A stretch of 64,000 bases of DNA from Streptomyces solicavernae (GCF_029968095.1 NZ_JASCIR010000002.1:434001-498000), one strand, 5' to 3'; positions 1 to 7,744 are shown, numbered from the stretch's first letter. The notes: generated by a model from the letters alone, not told the origin. Numbers and translations are program-made.

Positions 1-402
1 CTTCGTGGACGCGGACGGGAAGATCCCCTCGGCCGCCCCGAACGCGGACCGGACCACCAGCAGCACGGCGAACGACCAGGCCAGAGCGGTGGCGGCGGTG
101 AAAACGGACCAGGCGAGCAGCGCCCAGCAGGTGACCCGCCCGGCGCCGAACCGGTCGGCGAGCATGCCGCCCGGTATCTGGCACAGCGCGTAGGCGACGA
201 AGAACACGGAGACGAGCAGGCCCTGTTGGCCGAGTCCGATGTCGAACTCTGCGCCGATCGTGGGCAGTACGGCCGTGATGGCGAGCCGGTCGACGTAGTC
301 GATGAACCAGGCCGCGAAGAGCAGCCCCACGGTGGTTCTGACCGGCGGGCTCATCTTCGGCCGGGACTTGCGGACTGCAGCGGGAGCACGGAGGAACGGC
401 AC
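1..402 (-). CDS. MFS transporter, N-terminal part (cut by window edge)
   Basis: Reverse-strand reading frame open to the window edge. It encodes the first ~130 residues of a major facilitator superfamily permease: a hydrophobic first helix, then IDYVDRLAI, a second helix ending in QIPGGMLADRFGAGR (the typical MFS loop 2-3 signature) and a third helix. The YVDR-type motif resembles the anion:cation symporter (sugar-acid/phthalate) branch. I chose the GTG at 402 because GAGAGG precedes it; an in-frame ATG at 354 has no obvious ribosome binding site. It lies 72 bases downstream of the class II aldolase on the same strand, so it probably takes up that enzyme's substrate. Substrate unknown; the C-terminal half is outside the window. 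Confidence 0.85.
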   Translation of the reverse strand, partial: MPFLRAPAAVRKSRPKMSPPVRTTVGLLFAAWFIDYVDRLAITAVLPTIGAEFDIGLGQQGLLVSVFFVAYALCQIPGGMLADRFGAGRVTCWALLAWSVFTAATALAWSFAVLLVVRSAFGAAEGIFPSASTK

Positions 403-474
403 GGCGGGCCTCTCTGGTACGGCTGCGGGGCGGGAACACCTGGGGGCCGGGTGGGGGCCGGGTGGGGGCCGGGT

Positions 475-1296
475 TCAGTCGAAGAGGTCGGGCTGCTCGG
501 CGGTGATCTGGTCCCACAGCGGCCGCAGTTGGAACCAGCCGGACAGCGGCGTACCGATCTGCTCGCGCACCTCCAGCGCGGTCTCGCGGTCGATCGGATG
601 GGGGTCGCCGGCGGCCATCGCGAGCAGCTGCGCCTGGCAGGAGCGCTCCATCGTGATGAACCACCAGGCCGCCTCGGCCACACTCCGACCCACCGTCAAG
701 AGCCCGTGGTTGGCGAGGATCACGGCCTTGTGCGGGCCGAGCGCGGCGCCGATCCTGCGGCCCTCCTCGGTGTCGTTGACCACGCCGCGGAAGTCGTCGT
801 AGAGCCCCTGGTCCTCGAAGAACGCGCAGGCGTCCTGGGTGAGCGGGTCGAGCGGGCGGCGCAGCGAGGCGAAGGCCTTGCCGTGCAACGAGTGCGCGTG
901 CGCGGCGGCGACGGCGTCGGGGCGGGCCTTGTGCACCTCGGAGTGGATGCAGAACGCGGCCCGGTTCACCGGGCGGTCGCCCTCGACGACGTTGCCGTCG
1001 TGGTCGACGAGCACCAGGTCGGAGACCCTGATCTGGCTGAAGCTCATCCCGAAGGGGTTGACCCAGAACCACTGGGGGTTCTCCGGGTCCCGCGCCGTGA
1101 GGTGCCCGGCGACGCCCTCGGAGAAGCCGAACTTCCCGAACAGCCGGAAGGCGGCGGCGAGTTCCTGCTTGCGATGCAGCCGCTCCTCGGCCACGGATTC
1201 GAACTCGGGTGGCAGCATCGCCCGGAACCCGGGCGGCACGGGGCCGAGCCCGAGGTGGGGGTCGGGCGTGGGTGCGGGGGCGGTGGATGTGTCCAT
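475..1296 (-). CDS. class II aldolase/adducin family protein
   Basis: A 273-residue protein of the class II aldolase/adducin fold, zinc enzymes that cleave or decarboxylate small hydroxy or keto compounds. Visible marks are the substrate-loop region FSQIRVSDLVLVD, the metal-binding HAHSLHG, and NHGLLTVG, which supplies a further metal histidine. The length suits the family's fuculose-aldolase-like hydroxy-acid branch, but the substrate cannot be read from sequence. The ATG at 1296 is chosen because GAGGAGG sits about 7 bases upstream; much longer readings of this frame run antisense through the TetR gene. It is transcribed with the downstream MFS gene and divergently from the TetR regulator, whose likely operators lie just upstream. 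Family confident, reaction unknown. Confidence 0.88.
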   Translation of the reverse strand: MDTSTAPAPTPDPHLGLGPVPPGFRAMLPPEFESVAEERLHRKQELAAAFRLFGKFGFSEGVAGHLTARDPENPQWFWVNPFGMSFSQIRVSDLVLVDHDGNVVEGDRPVNRAAFCIHSEVHKARPDAVAAAHAHSLHGKAFASLRRPLDPLTQDACAFFEDQGLYDDFRGVVNDTEEGRRIGAALGPHKAVILANHGLLTVGRSVAEAAWWFITMERSCQAQLLAMAAGDPHPIDRETALEVREQIGTPLSGWFQLRPLWDQITAEQPDLFD

Positions 1297-1336
1297 GGAC
1301 GGGCCTCCTCGGGCGCACGGATGCGCAGCACAGCCG

Positions 1337-1387
1337 GATACGTACTCGTATCGGATACACACTTGTATCGAATACGGTGCTGTATCG
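1337..1387. promoter_or_regulatory. triple tandem TetR operator
   Basis: Three adjacent 17-bp units (1337-1353, 1354-1370, 1371-1387), each of the form RATAC-N6-GTATCG. Units one and two are perfect dyads in their GATAC/GTATC arms; the third has AATAC in the left arm. The array fills the gap between the aldolase start (1296) and the TetR start (1432), where a TetR protein would repress both directions. Assignment to this TetR is inferred from position. Confidence 0.75.
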
Positions 1388-1431
1388 TCGGCGGCGTCAC
1401 GCAGACGTGTCAATGCCCAGGGAGGGTCACG

Positions 1432-2076
1432 TTGCCGAAGGGGCCCACGAAGAGGCGTCCGCAGACCACCGCGCGCCTGCTGGAGGCGGCGTTCGAGACG
1501 TTCGCCGAGCGCGGGTTCTACGGCACGTCGATCGGGGAGATCTGCGAGCGCGCCGGGTACACGCGCGGCGCGTTCTACTCCAACTTCCGCACCAAGGAAG
1601 CCCTGTTCTTCGCCCTGTTCGACCTGCACGCACAGCGCGTCGTCGACCGCCTGACCCGCGCGGTCGACGAGCTGGCGGAGCTGCCGGACACGGAGGACCC
1701 CGTCCGTACGGTGCTCACGCGGATGAGCGCCCTCGACGAGACCGAGCGCCGCTGGTACCTGCTCTCCACCGAGTTCACCCTGCACGCCATCCGGCACCCG
1801 GACGCGGCCCGCACACTCGCCGAGCACGACCGGCGCCTCCGCGAGGAGATCGCCGCCCTCCTCGGCCGCCTCTTCGACCGCCTCGGCCGGCGCCCGACCG
1901 TGGACCTGAACACCCTGGCCCGCCTCACGGCAGCCGTCCACGAGGGCTCGCTGGCCCAGAGCCTGGTCGAGCCGGACGAACTGGCGCCGGAGGAACTTGC
2001 GGTGACGTTCCTGCCGTTGCTGATGGACGCGGTGTCGGAGCGGCCTCGGGCGCGTGGCCGGCGGCGCGCGGAGTGA
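1432..2076 (+). CDS. TetR/AcrR family transcriptional regulator
   Basis: A 214-residue TetR-family repressor. The N-terminal helix-turn-helix covers roughly residues 12-58, with the canonical stretches ARLLEAAFETFAERG and EICERAGYTRGAFYSNF, followed by KEALFFALFD leading into the ligand-binding domain. The start is inferred as TTG at 1432, eight bases after GGGAGG; upstream extensions of the frame are antisense to the aldolase. It is divergent from the aldolase/MFS unit, and the intergenic space is filled by three 17-bp dyads, so autoregulation and repression of the aldolase operon are likely. The inducer is unknown. Confidence 0.88.
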   Translation: MPKGPTKRRPQTTARLLEAAFETFAERGFYGTSIGEICERAGYTRGAFYSNFRTKEALFFALFDLHAQRVVDRLTRAVDELAELPDTEDPVRTVLTRMSALDETERRWYLLSTEFTLHAIRHPDAARTLAEHDRRLREEIAALLGRLFDRLGRRPTVDLNTLARLTAAVHEGSLAQSLVEPDELAPEELAVTFLPLLMDAVSERPRARGRRRAE

Positions 2077-2283
2077 CTGCGTTTCCGGCTTGATCGACTC
2101 GCGGGGCTCGGGCCTGTGAGGTCGCCCCTCCGCTGGTGGACAGCCGCTTCGACGACCCGGTGGCCCTGGCGCAGATCGGCACACACGGGACCACCGAGCT
2201 GACCCTGGCGGAGCGTACTGCGCCGGAGTCCGCGAACGGATGCGGGGGTTGGGGGCATGAGCATCTGAACGGACAACCCTGAT

Positions 2284-2919
2284 GGTCACCTCGAGCTGCA
2301 CCGGCCCGGCCCTTCGGCGTGGACGCCTGCGGCGATCTCCAGATCCGAACCCCCGCGCCCCCTGGCCTGGCCCTACCCCTCCGACATCACCGACGACAAC
2401 GGCCTCATGCTCGACACCGAGCAGGGCCTGTGGGTCCACCCCAGGAGTCGTACGTCATCTCGTGCGACGGCTACCAGACTTCGCCCACGACCGGCTGGAT
2501 CCCAAGGCCAGCTGATGGAAGCGGTCTACGACGACCTGTCGATCACCAACCGCACCGGCGTACGCATGTGGGCGCACATCATCATGATGTTCCGCACCTA
2601 CGTACGCATGCCGGTCCTCGGCCACGGAGGGTCCAACGCGAAGGTCTGGTACGACAACGACCCCGAACCCGGCTGGGGCCCGGTCAACGAATGCGTCTCC
2701 ACGACGGCCGCACGCGAGTACACGGCCAAGGAATCCTTCACGATCGACTCCTCGACGTGGATCGAACCCCGCCAGACCCGCGTGATCCACACCCGCCACC
2801 TGTACCGCAACTACACCGGCGAAGCGCAGCTCGTGAACTCCATGCAGTGGCGCCCGACTGGGATGACATTCCTGCCGTTCTCCAACGAGCTGGTCACCCT
2901 CACCCCGGCCGGGGCCTGA
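2284..2919 (+). pseudogene. remnant of a phage-like structural protein gene
   Basis: Coding sense is spread over changing frames. Frame 3 reads FGVDACGDLQIRTPAPPG. Frame 1 then reads AWPYPSDITDDNGLMLDTE and GLWVHP. Frame 3 gives SYVISCDGYQTSPTTGW, and frame 1 resumes from MEAVYDDLSITNRTGVRMWA to the stop at 2919. The last ~130 residues (ITNRTGV, QTRVIHTRHLYRNYTGEAQL, NSMQWRPTGMTFLPFSNELV) look like the C-terminal part of a tail or structural protein of actinophages; that family assignment is from memory and tentative. At least two frameshifts plus a probable internal deletion make it a relic. No other phage gene is visible nearby. The 207 bases before it (2077-2283) hold nothing I recognise. 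Confidence 0.6.
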
Positions 2920-2968
2920 CGGCAGCACTGACCGGCGCGTGTTCAAGGGCCGGTCAGTGCTGCCGTCA
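2917..2968 (+). terminator. long hairpin after phage-like relic
   Basis: A perfect 20-bp inverted repeat (2917-2936 with 2949-2968) around a 12-base loop, starting at the stop codon of the phage-like relic. There is no T-run, which is common for Streptomyces terminators. Confidence 0.65.
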
Positions 2969-3044
2969 GCGGGCAGGACTCGGTGAACCGCCATAAGTGC
3001 GAGGACGAGGTGGGCGCGGTCGAAGCCGAGACCCATGAAGCCGT

Positions 3045-3073
3045 GCAAGTTCGTAGAAGTTCGCTGCGCCGCG
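3045..3073 (+). promoter_or_regulatory. 29-bp element, copy 1
   Basis: Begins GCAAGTTCGTAGAAGTTC and ends GCGCCGCG; 24 of 29 bases match copy 2 at 4755-4783. It contains AAGTTC twice, 10 bp apart, i.e. on one face of the helix. It sits 60 bases before the first gene of the XRE-DUF5753 set, where an operator or promoter would be. Candidate binding site for the XRE regulator encoded at 3895-4749 (inferred). Confidence 0.5.
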
Positions 3074-3132
3074 CGGGGATGCGACTGCAAGCTGATGCAA
3101 AGAGATCGTGAGTCTCACCAACGGAGGCCAGG

Positions 3133-3366
3133 ATGACCCTGCGCATGCTCGGCAAGGACCCCAACTCGCCTGACGGCAAGTCCGCGACGATCTACTACGA
3201 CGACGTCAGAGACCGCTATCTGGTCCAGGGGCTGAAGGTCCTGGACGAGGAGCGGCTCTCGCAGATGGACCTGCCCGACTACGAGACCGTGGTCGAGATC
3301 CCCAAGTACATGGCGCAGTTCTTCCCGGAGGTGAACGGTGACAGCACAGAGCCCGACGTTCACTGA
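3133..3366 (+). CDS. small conserved hypothetical protein of the XRE-DUF5753 set
   Basis: A 77-residue acidic protein, not recognised by a named domain. The ATG at 3133 follows GGAGG and AGGA. No signal peptide or membrane segment is seen; the chain alternates short strand-like and charged stretches (IYYDDVRDRYLVQGLKV). Its last 29 bases overlap the next gene, which starts at GTG 3338, so the two are translationally linked. Position before a DUF6879 protein and an XRE-DUF5753 regulator suggests it belongs to that regulatory set, as small partner proteins of such regulators commonly do in Streptomyces. Function unknown. Confidence 0.7.
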   Translation: MTLRMLGKDPNSPDGKSATIYYDDVRDRYLVQGLKVLDEERLSQMDLPDYETVVEIPKYMAQFFPEVNGDSTEPDVH

Positions 3367-3868
3367 CCTGTTCCGTCAGGCACGCCGCAGCGCGGTCCAC
3401 CTGGAGATGCGCGACAGCTACATGGCCTCCGACCCTGCGTACCAGGCATGGCGCAGGGGGGAACGTGACAGGTCGGCCGACACTGATCCTGGGCAGCGGC
3501 CGTGGCTTCAGCTGATGCAGGAAACGACCGCACGCGGGGTGGAGGTACGGCGCGCCCGTGTCGTCTCGGTGCCCGAGTCCGACTACATCAGGTTCGAACA
3601 CCACCTGAGCGACGCCAACGTCAAAGCCGGTGAGCAGATCCGGTGGCTGCCACGCCGCCAAGCTTCCCAACTGGCCCTGCCCGGCAACGACTTCTGGCTG
3701 TTCGACGACAGCCTCACCGTGTTTCTCCACTTCGCCGGTGACGGTGAACTCGCCCCGCACGATGATGAGGAACGCACCACCGACGCCACGGTGGTGCAGA
3801 TGTGCTCGACGGCCTTCGAGGCCGTCTGGGACATCGCCGTCCCGCACCAGGACTACCACCTGTCCTGA
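3338..3868 (+). CDS. DUF6879 family protein
   Basis: A 176-residue soluble protein matching what I know of DUF6879. It has TFTDLFRQARRSAVHLEMRD at the N-terminus, RARVVSVPESDYIRFEHH in the middle, and a C-terminal PGNDFWLFDDSLTVFLHFAGDG block. These proteins typically accompany XRE-DUF5753 regulators in Streptomyces, in loci related to WhiJ/BldB-type developmental control; their biochemistry is unknown. GTG 3338 is preceded by GGAG and overlaps the previous gene by 29 bases; the XRE gene starts 26 bases downstream. I infer an effector or antagonist role for the XRE partner by analogy only. Confidence 0.8.
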   Translation: MTAQSPTFTDLFRQARRSAVHLEMRDSYMASDPAYQAWRRGERDRSADTDPGQRPWLQLMQETTARGVEVRRARVVSVPESDYIRFEHHLSDANVKAGEQIRWLPRRQASQLALPGNDFWLFDDSLTVFLHFAGDGELAPHDDEERTTDATVVQMCSTAFEAVWDIAVPHQDYHLS

Positions 3869-3894
3869 ACTACCAGTGAAACAGGCAGAACTAC

Positions 3895-4749
3895 GTGTCG
3901 CCGTCGTCGCCAGTCTCCAGCGTCCAGCAGGCCCAGAAGGCTCTCGGGCAGCGCCTACGGGAGATCCGCAAGGACCGTGGCCTGACCGCACGCGCACTGG
4001 CGACGGCGGCCGGCTGGCACGAGTCGAAGGCGTCCCGCCTGGAGAACGGCAAGACACCGCCGTCCGACGACGACATCCGCACGTACACCCGCCTGTGCCA
4101 CGCATGGGAGCAAGAGCAGGACCTGATAGCCACCGCACGTGGCATCGAAGGCATGTACATCGAGTGGCGCCGCCTGGAGCGGTCAGGACTCAAGCGGGTG
4201 CAGGAGTCGGTGCTGCCACTGTTCGAGCGCACCAACCGCTTCCTCTTCTACCAGTCCTGGGTCGTTCCCGGCCTGTTGCAGACCCCCGAGTACACGCGAG
4301 CTGTGCTGAACACCGCCGTCTCCCTGCGAGGCGCGCCTGACGACGTCGATGACGCCCTGCAGGTCCGAGTCGATCGCCAACAGGTTCTGCACACACGGCC
4401 GAAGCAGTTCGCCATGCTCCTGGAGGAGTGGGTGCTGCGCACGGTCATCGGGGATGCGGACGTCATGGCCACGCAGCTCGGCCACCTGATCGCCTCGACC
4501 GCGCTCCCATCGGTGAGCCTGGGCATCATCCCCATGGGCGTACCGCGAGGCGACGCCTGGCCCACGGAATCCTTCACCGTGTACGACAACGCCCAGACGT
4601 GCGTGGAACTTGTGTCGGCCAACCTCACGGTCACGCAGCCGGGGGAGATCGGCGACTACCTCAGGACCTTCTCCGAGCTGTCCAACATCGCGGTCTACGG
4701 CGCCGCCGCGCGCAAGTTGATCACCAAGGCGATCGACGCCCTCGGATGA
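3895..4749 (+). CDS. XRE family regulator with DUF5753 domain
   Basis: A 284-residue regulator. Residues ~15-70 form an XRE helix-turn-helix (LGQRLREIRKDRGLTARALA, then WHESKASRLENGKTPPSDDD). The rest is DUF5753, with the family's FLFYQSWVVPGLLQTPEYTR and the later LPSVSLGIIPMGV and SFTVYDNAQTCVELV blocks. In Streptomyces such proteins (WhiJ type) act with small DUF397-like or DUF6879-like partners in development or metabolism. GTG 3895 is used as start. A 29-bp element before the operon (3045) recurs just downstream of this gene (4755), suggesting the protein controls both its own operon and the genes that follow. Confidence 0.9.
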   Translation: MSPSSPVSSVQQAQKALGQRLREIRKDRGLTARALATAAGWHESKASRLENGKTPPSDDDIRTYTRLCHAWEQEQDLIATARGIEGMYIEWRRLERSGLKRVQESVLPLFERTNRFLFYQSWVVPGLLQTPEYTRAVLNTAVSLRGAPDDVDDALQVRVDRQQVLHTRPKQFAMLLEEWVLRTVIGDADVMATQLGHLIASTALPSVSLGIIPMGVPRGDAWPTESFTVYDNAQTCVELVSANLTVTQPGEIGDYLRTFSELSNIAVYGAAARKLITKAIDALG

Positions 4750-4754
4750 GCCGC

Positions 4755-4783
4755 GCAAGTCCATAGAAGTTCATTGAGCCGCG
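4755..4783 (+). promoter_or_regulatory. 29-bp element, copy 2
   Basis: Begins GCAAGTCCATAGAAGTTC; 24 of 29 bases equal to the copy at 3045-3073. It lies between the XRE regulator's stop and the next translation start (4852), so it probably marks the promoter of the following unit that includes the radical SAM gene. Confidence 0.5.
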
Positions 4784-4851
4784 GGTTCAACGGAGCCGAT
4801 CCTCAACGAAACGCAGATGAACAGCCGTTTCGCAGCCCAGAGGTGATCCGC

Positions 4852-5367
4852 ATGCACAGTCCGTCTCGGTACAAGGCGGCGCAAGCCGACCACACGAGAG
4901 CGCCCGGAAACGCCGACCTCGACGAGATGAACCGCGTGGTCAAAGAGCTGTCCCTGTTGCCTCCCGCGCCCGCGTCGCACGAAACGCTGGGCGTGGAATG
5001 CCGCCGGCTGCGCGACTACCCCAACGCGCTCCACGAGTCCATCGCCACCGACGATGCCACCCTGCGCCGGGACGCTCGTCGCCTCCTCGACGTCCAGGCA
5101 TGGCCGTCCCAGGACGCCACCAGGAGCACGTGGGCCGCTCACCGCATGGACTTGGGGCGCCTCGCCAGGAATACCTGCGTCTCGCCGACCCATGCAGGCG
5201 TGTGCACATTGCCAGGACCCGGAGTACGCGCGCTGCGTCTGCCCAGGACTCCGCGGGCGCGGGGGTGGCCGGTGAATGACTACCCGGCCGTGCGCTGCAC
5301 GCACTGCGGCCGCAGCATCGCCATCGAGCCGCCCGGCGCGCTCTGCTACTGCGGGAAGCAGCCGTGA
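4852..5367 (+). CDS. hypothetical protein (possible DUF6415-like), C-terminal frame uncertain
   Basis: The ATG at 4852 follows AGAGGTGATC, an almost full complement of the 16S rRNA 3' end, so translation here is likely. The first ~110 residues (LDEMNRVVKELSLLPPA; RRLRDYPNALHES; DARRLLDVQAWPSQ) are a plausible helical domain, possibly related to DUF6415; this is weak. From about 5165 onward the coding frame is doubtful. Another frame gives a 27-residue ORF (5192-5275) with CAHC and CVC cysteine pairs, whose TGA overlaps GTG 5272. That GTG opens a 31-residue cysteine-rich end (RCTHCGRSI and LCYCG). So this may be one gene, or a broken gene followed by two coupled mini-genes. Confidence 0.45.
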   Translation: MHSPSRYKAAQADHTRAPGNADLDEMNRVVKELSLLPPAPASHETLGVECRRLRDYPNALHESIATDDATLRRDARRLLDVQAWPSQDATRSTWAAHRMDLGRLARNTCVSPTHAGVCTLPGPGVRALRLPRTPRARGWPVNDYPAVRCTHCGRSIAIEPPGALCYCGKQP

Positions 5368-5477
5368 GCCGCCACCGCTGCCACAACCTCGGCGAAGCAC
5401 TCGCCACCGCCGTGATCGCCATCGCGGTGATCATCACGTTCAGCGCCCTGCTCTACCAGGTCGTCGTACGCCCCTGA
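5364..5477 (+). CDS. small single-span membrane protein
   Basis: A 37-residue protein starting at GTG 5364, whose GTGA overlaps the stop of the preceding reading frame. A short basic/His/Cys head (MSRHRCHNLGEA) is followed by one hydrophobic span, AVIAIAVIITFSALLYQ, and a short VVRP tail, so it should insert in the membrane. The stop-start coupling and clean transmembrane pattern argue that it is real. Role unknown; it lies 125 bases before the radical SAM gene. Confidence 0.5.
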   Translation: MSRHRCHNLGEALATAVIAIAVIITFSALLYQVVVRP

Positions 5478-5602
5478 AGCCTCCCCGCCTCGACGGCGCG
5501 CGCACGCCGACGCACGCCGACGGGGGCCGGGGCCCTCAACTCCGCCCCTTCCCGCTCTGAATCCCCGGTCGGTAAGGGCGCGGGCCCAGCGAGAGGACTC
5601 AC

Positions 5603-6727
5603 GTGCACCAGCTCGTCGCCAGTCCCCAGCAGAACACCTACCTGCTCGCGCTGCCCGGATACCGCAACGGTGCCCGGCTCCCCGAACCCCACTACAACCA
5701 GCTCCTCGACGCGGCCGCATCAGACGAACCGGTGCCCGCCTGGTTGGCCCGGATGGCTGCCGACGCGTGGGGCCTGGACCTGGCCGGTCAGCCGATGAAC
5801 CCTACGGTGCTGGTGCGGCCGCGTACCGCGTGGAACTACTCGCGGGCCACCTGGGAGGTCAACAAGGGCTGCAACTTCAACTGCGAGCACTGCTACCTGG
5901 CCCAGCGCACCTTTGAGGGCATGACCCTCCAGGACAAGTTCCGCCTGATCGACATGCTCTGGGACGCCGGGGTGCTGTGGCTCCAGTTCACCGGCGGCGA
6001 GCCGACCATCGACAAGGACTTTCCCGCCGCGTACGAATACGCCTACCGGCAGGGCATGTTGCTGGAGATCCTCACCAACGGCTCCCGCCTGGCCCACCGT
6101 CCGCTCCTGGACCTGCTGACCCGCCTGCGCCCCCACAAGACCACCGTCTCGTTGTACGGGGCGAGCGATGCGTCCGCCGAAGCCCTGACCCGTACGCCCG
6201 GAGCGTTCACGCGCCTCCTGAAGGGGCTGACCGCGATCCAGGCGGCGGGGCTGAACACCGAGATCGCGATCATCATCACCCGCCACAACGCCCACGAGGT
6301 CGATGCCATGCGCGCCCTTGCCCGCGACTTGGCCGACACGGTGACCGAGTACGCGACGATTTCCCCGACCTACGACGGGCAGCCCCACCCGCTCGCGGCC
6401 CAGGCGCCCGGATTCCACGACCGACAGAGCGCGTTCGCCGGCTGCCCGGCCGGTCACACGTTCTTCCACGTCGACCCGTTCGGCCAGGCCACGATGTGCA
6501 AGGTCGGCCGGGAGAACCCCATCAGTCTTCTGGACACCGGCCTCGACGGGCTCACTCGCCTGCCTCGAATCGCCGATGCTCAGATGCTTCGCACCGGAGG
6601 CTGTGCGGGCTGCAAACTCTCCGGCACCTGCCGAGTCTGCCGCCCGCTTGCCAAGGCTTCCCAGGAGGCGAAGGCACCACTGGAAACCTACTGCCAGCAC
6701 GGACAACGAAAGGGAGTGCCCGCATGA
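5603..6727 (+). CDS. radical SAM/SPASM peptide-modifying enzyme
   Basis: A 374-residue radical SAM enzyme. The cluster-binding CNFNCEHC (Cys90, Cys94, Cys97, a CxxxCxxC) is followed by the SAM-binding FTGGEPT and a TIM-barrel core. The C-terminus carries a cysteine-rich SPASM-type domain (GCPAGHTFF, ATMCKVG, GGCAGCKLSGTCRVC, TYCQHG) that would hold auxiliary 4Fe-4S clusters. Such enzymes install crosslinks or other radical modifications in ribosomal peptides. The GTG at 5603 has GAGAGGA upstream. The stop overlaps the ATG of a 48-residue peptide gene (ATGA), the classic arrangement of maturase and precursor. An N-terminal ~80-residue part before the CxxxCxxC could serve in leader recognition. 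The modification chemistry is not predictable here. Confidence 0.9.
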   Translation: MHQLVASPQQNTYLLALPGYRNGARLPEPHYNQLLDAAASDEPVPAWLARMAADAWGLDLAGQPMNPTVLVRPRTAWNYSRATWEVNKGCNFNCEHCYLAQRTFEGMTLQDKFRLIDMLWDAGVLWLQFTGGEPTIDKDFPAAYEYAYRQGMLLEILTNGSRLAHRPLLDLLTRLRPHKTTVSLYGASDASAEALTRTPGAFTRLLKGLTAIQAAGLNTEIAIIITRHNAHEVDAMRALARDLADTVTEYATISPTYDGQPHPLAAQAPGFHDRQSAFAGCPAGHTFFHVDPFGQATMCKVGRENPISLLDTGLDGLTRLPRIADAQMLRTGGCAGCKLSGTCRVCRPLAKASQEAKAPLETYCQHGQRKGVPA

Positions 6728-6870
6728 CTGCCGTGGCCGTAGAGATCACCCCCCGATCCGTCGCGCCCGTCGAACCCAAGGAGATCACTGCCCCCGTCCT
6801 CGTCGAGGACCTGGAGGCACTGACCGACGGGGCCGTTCCTGGATGCGGCGACGACAACCCCTACCGGTAA
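6724..6870 (+). CDS. candidate RiPP precursor peptide
   Basis: A 48-residue peptide whose ATG overlaps the TGA of the radical SAM gene. The first ~35 residues are a leader-like chain (EITAPVLVEDLEALTDG) with alternating hydrophobic and acidic residues. The C-terminus ends GCGDDNPYR, with one Cys, two Asp, one Asn and one Tyr as possible modification sites. Size, position and overlap with a SPASM-domain maturase make it a likely RiPP precursor. I do not recognise the core as belonging to a named RiPP class, and where the leader would be cut is not evident, though the Gly before AVPGCGDDNPYR is one option. Confidence 0.65.
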   Translation: MTAVAVEITPRSVAPVEPKEITAPVLVEDLEALTDGAVPGCGDDNPYR

Positions 6871-6937
6871 GCAGCACCCTGACTGCCGCCTCGCCCCTCC
6901 GGCGGGGCGGCAGCCGACACCCCCTGGAGCCTGCATC

Positions 6938-7744
6938 GTGCCCACCGAACGCATCCCTTATGACGTGCTCCCCGCCGGTCTTCGCGCCGCGATCGAGAAA
7001 CAGGCCGGACCCATCCGCCAAGTCCACACCGTCGAGGCCGGGTTCAACTCCGCTATCTCCGCCCGGCTGACGACCGGGCATGGCATCGTGTTCCTCAAGG
7101 GCCTGCCCGCCGACCACCCCCGCATCGACACACTGCACCGTGAAGTCGCCATCAACGCGCACGTCACCCACGTCTCCCCGAGCCTCGTATGGCACGTGCA
7201 GGTCGCGGGCTGGGAGGTCCTGGCCTTCGAAGCGATCGATGGTCCGCACGCGGACTTCCACGACAGCGACAACCTCGTCCGCGTCGCCGACACCCTCACC
7301 CACCTCTCCCAAACCCGCGCGCCCGACGGCCTCGACCTGCGCCACGCGGAACAGCGCCTGGCCGCATACGCACCCGCCGCCGCCCTGCCGTACTTCGCCG
7401 GGGACACCCTCGCGCACACCGACCCCAACCCCACCAACATCCTGATCAGCGACGGCCGCGCCGTACTCGTCGACTGGGCCTGGGCCACCCGCGCCGCGCC
7501 CTGGCTGGACGCCGCGTACTGGGTGCTGTGGCTCGTCGCCGACGGCCACAGCCCCGAGGCCGCAGAGCGCTGGGCAGCTCACATCCCGGCCTTCCGTACG
7601 GCCCCTTCCGTCGGGGTGAACGCCTTCGCGAGCGCCAACGAACAACTCTGGTCCGGTATCGCGGCCGACGATCCCGATCCGTGGACCCAACGCGTCCACG
7701 CCGCAGCCAAGCAGTGGACCGCACACCGCACCCGGCACAGCTGA
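6938..7744 (+). CDS. aminoglycoside phosphotransferase-fold kinase
   Basis: A 268-residue protein of the APH/choline kinase fold. It shows an N-lobe lysine region (IVFLKGLP), the catalytic loop HTDPNPTN beginning at His160 (Brenner-type HxDxxxxN) and the metal-binding DWAW about 20 residues later. GTG 6938 follows GGAG with a somewhat long spacing. It is 67 bases downstream of the peptide gene in the same direction, then followed by a broken methyltransferase. A phosphotransferase in this position could phosphorylate the peptide or a small molecule, or act in self-protection; none of these can be decided from sequence. True aminoglycoside resistance is only one of many options in this large fold. 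Confidence 0.8.
   Translation: MPTERIPYDVLPAGLRAAIEKQAGPIRQVHTVEAGFNSAISARLTTGHGIVFLKGLPADHPRIDTLHREVAINAHVTHVSPSLVWHVQVAGWEVLAFEAIDGPHADFHDSDNLVRVADTLTHLSQTRAPDGLDLRHAEQRLAAYAPAAALPYFAGDTLAHTDPNPTNILISDGRAVLVDWAWATRAAPWLDAAYWVLWLVADGHSPEAAERWAAHIPAFRTAPSVGVNAFASANEQLWSGIAADDPDPWTQRVHAAAKQWTAHRTRHS

Noticed and set aside
475..2439. A 654-residue minus-strand reading frame joining the aldolase to sequence antisense to the TetR gene
   Set aside because: The aldolase family match and GAGGAGG ribosome site define the start at 1296; the rest is the high-GC shadow of tetR.
6938..7744. Aminoglycoside resistance gene
   Set aside because: Only the fold motifs are present; the fold is shared by many kinases and the context is a peptide-modification locus.
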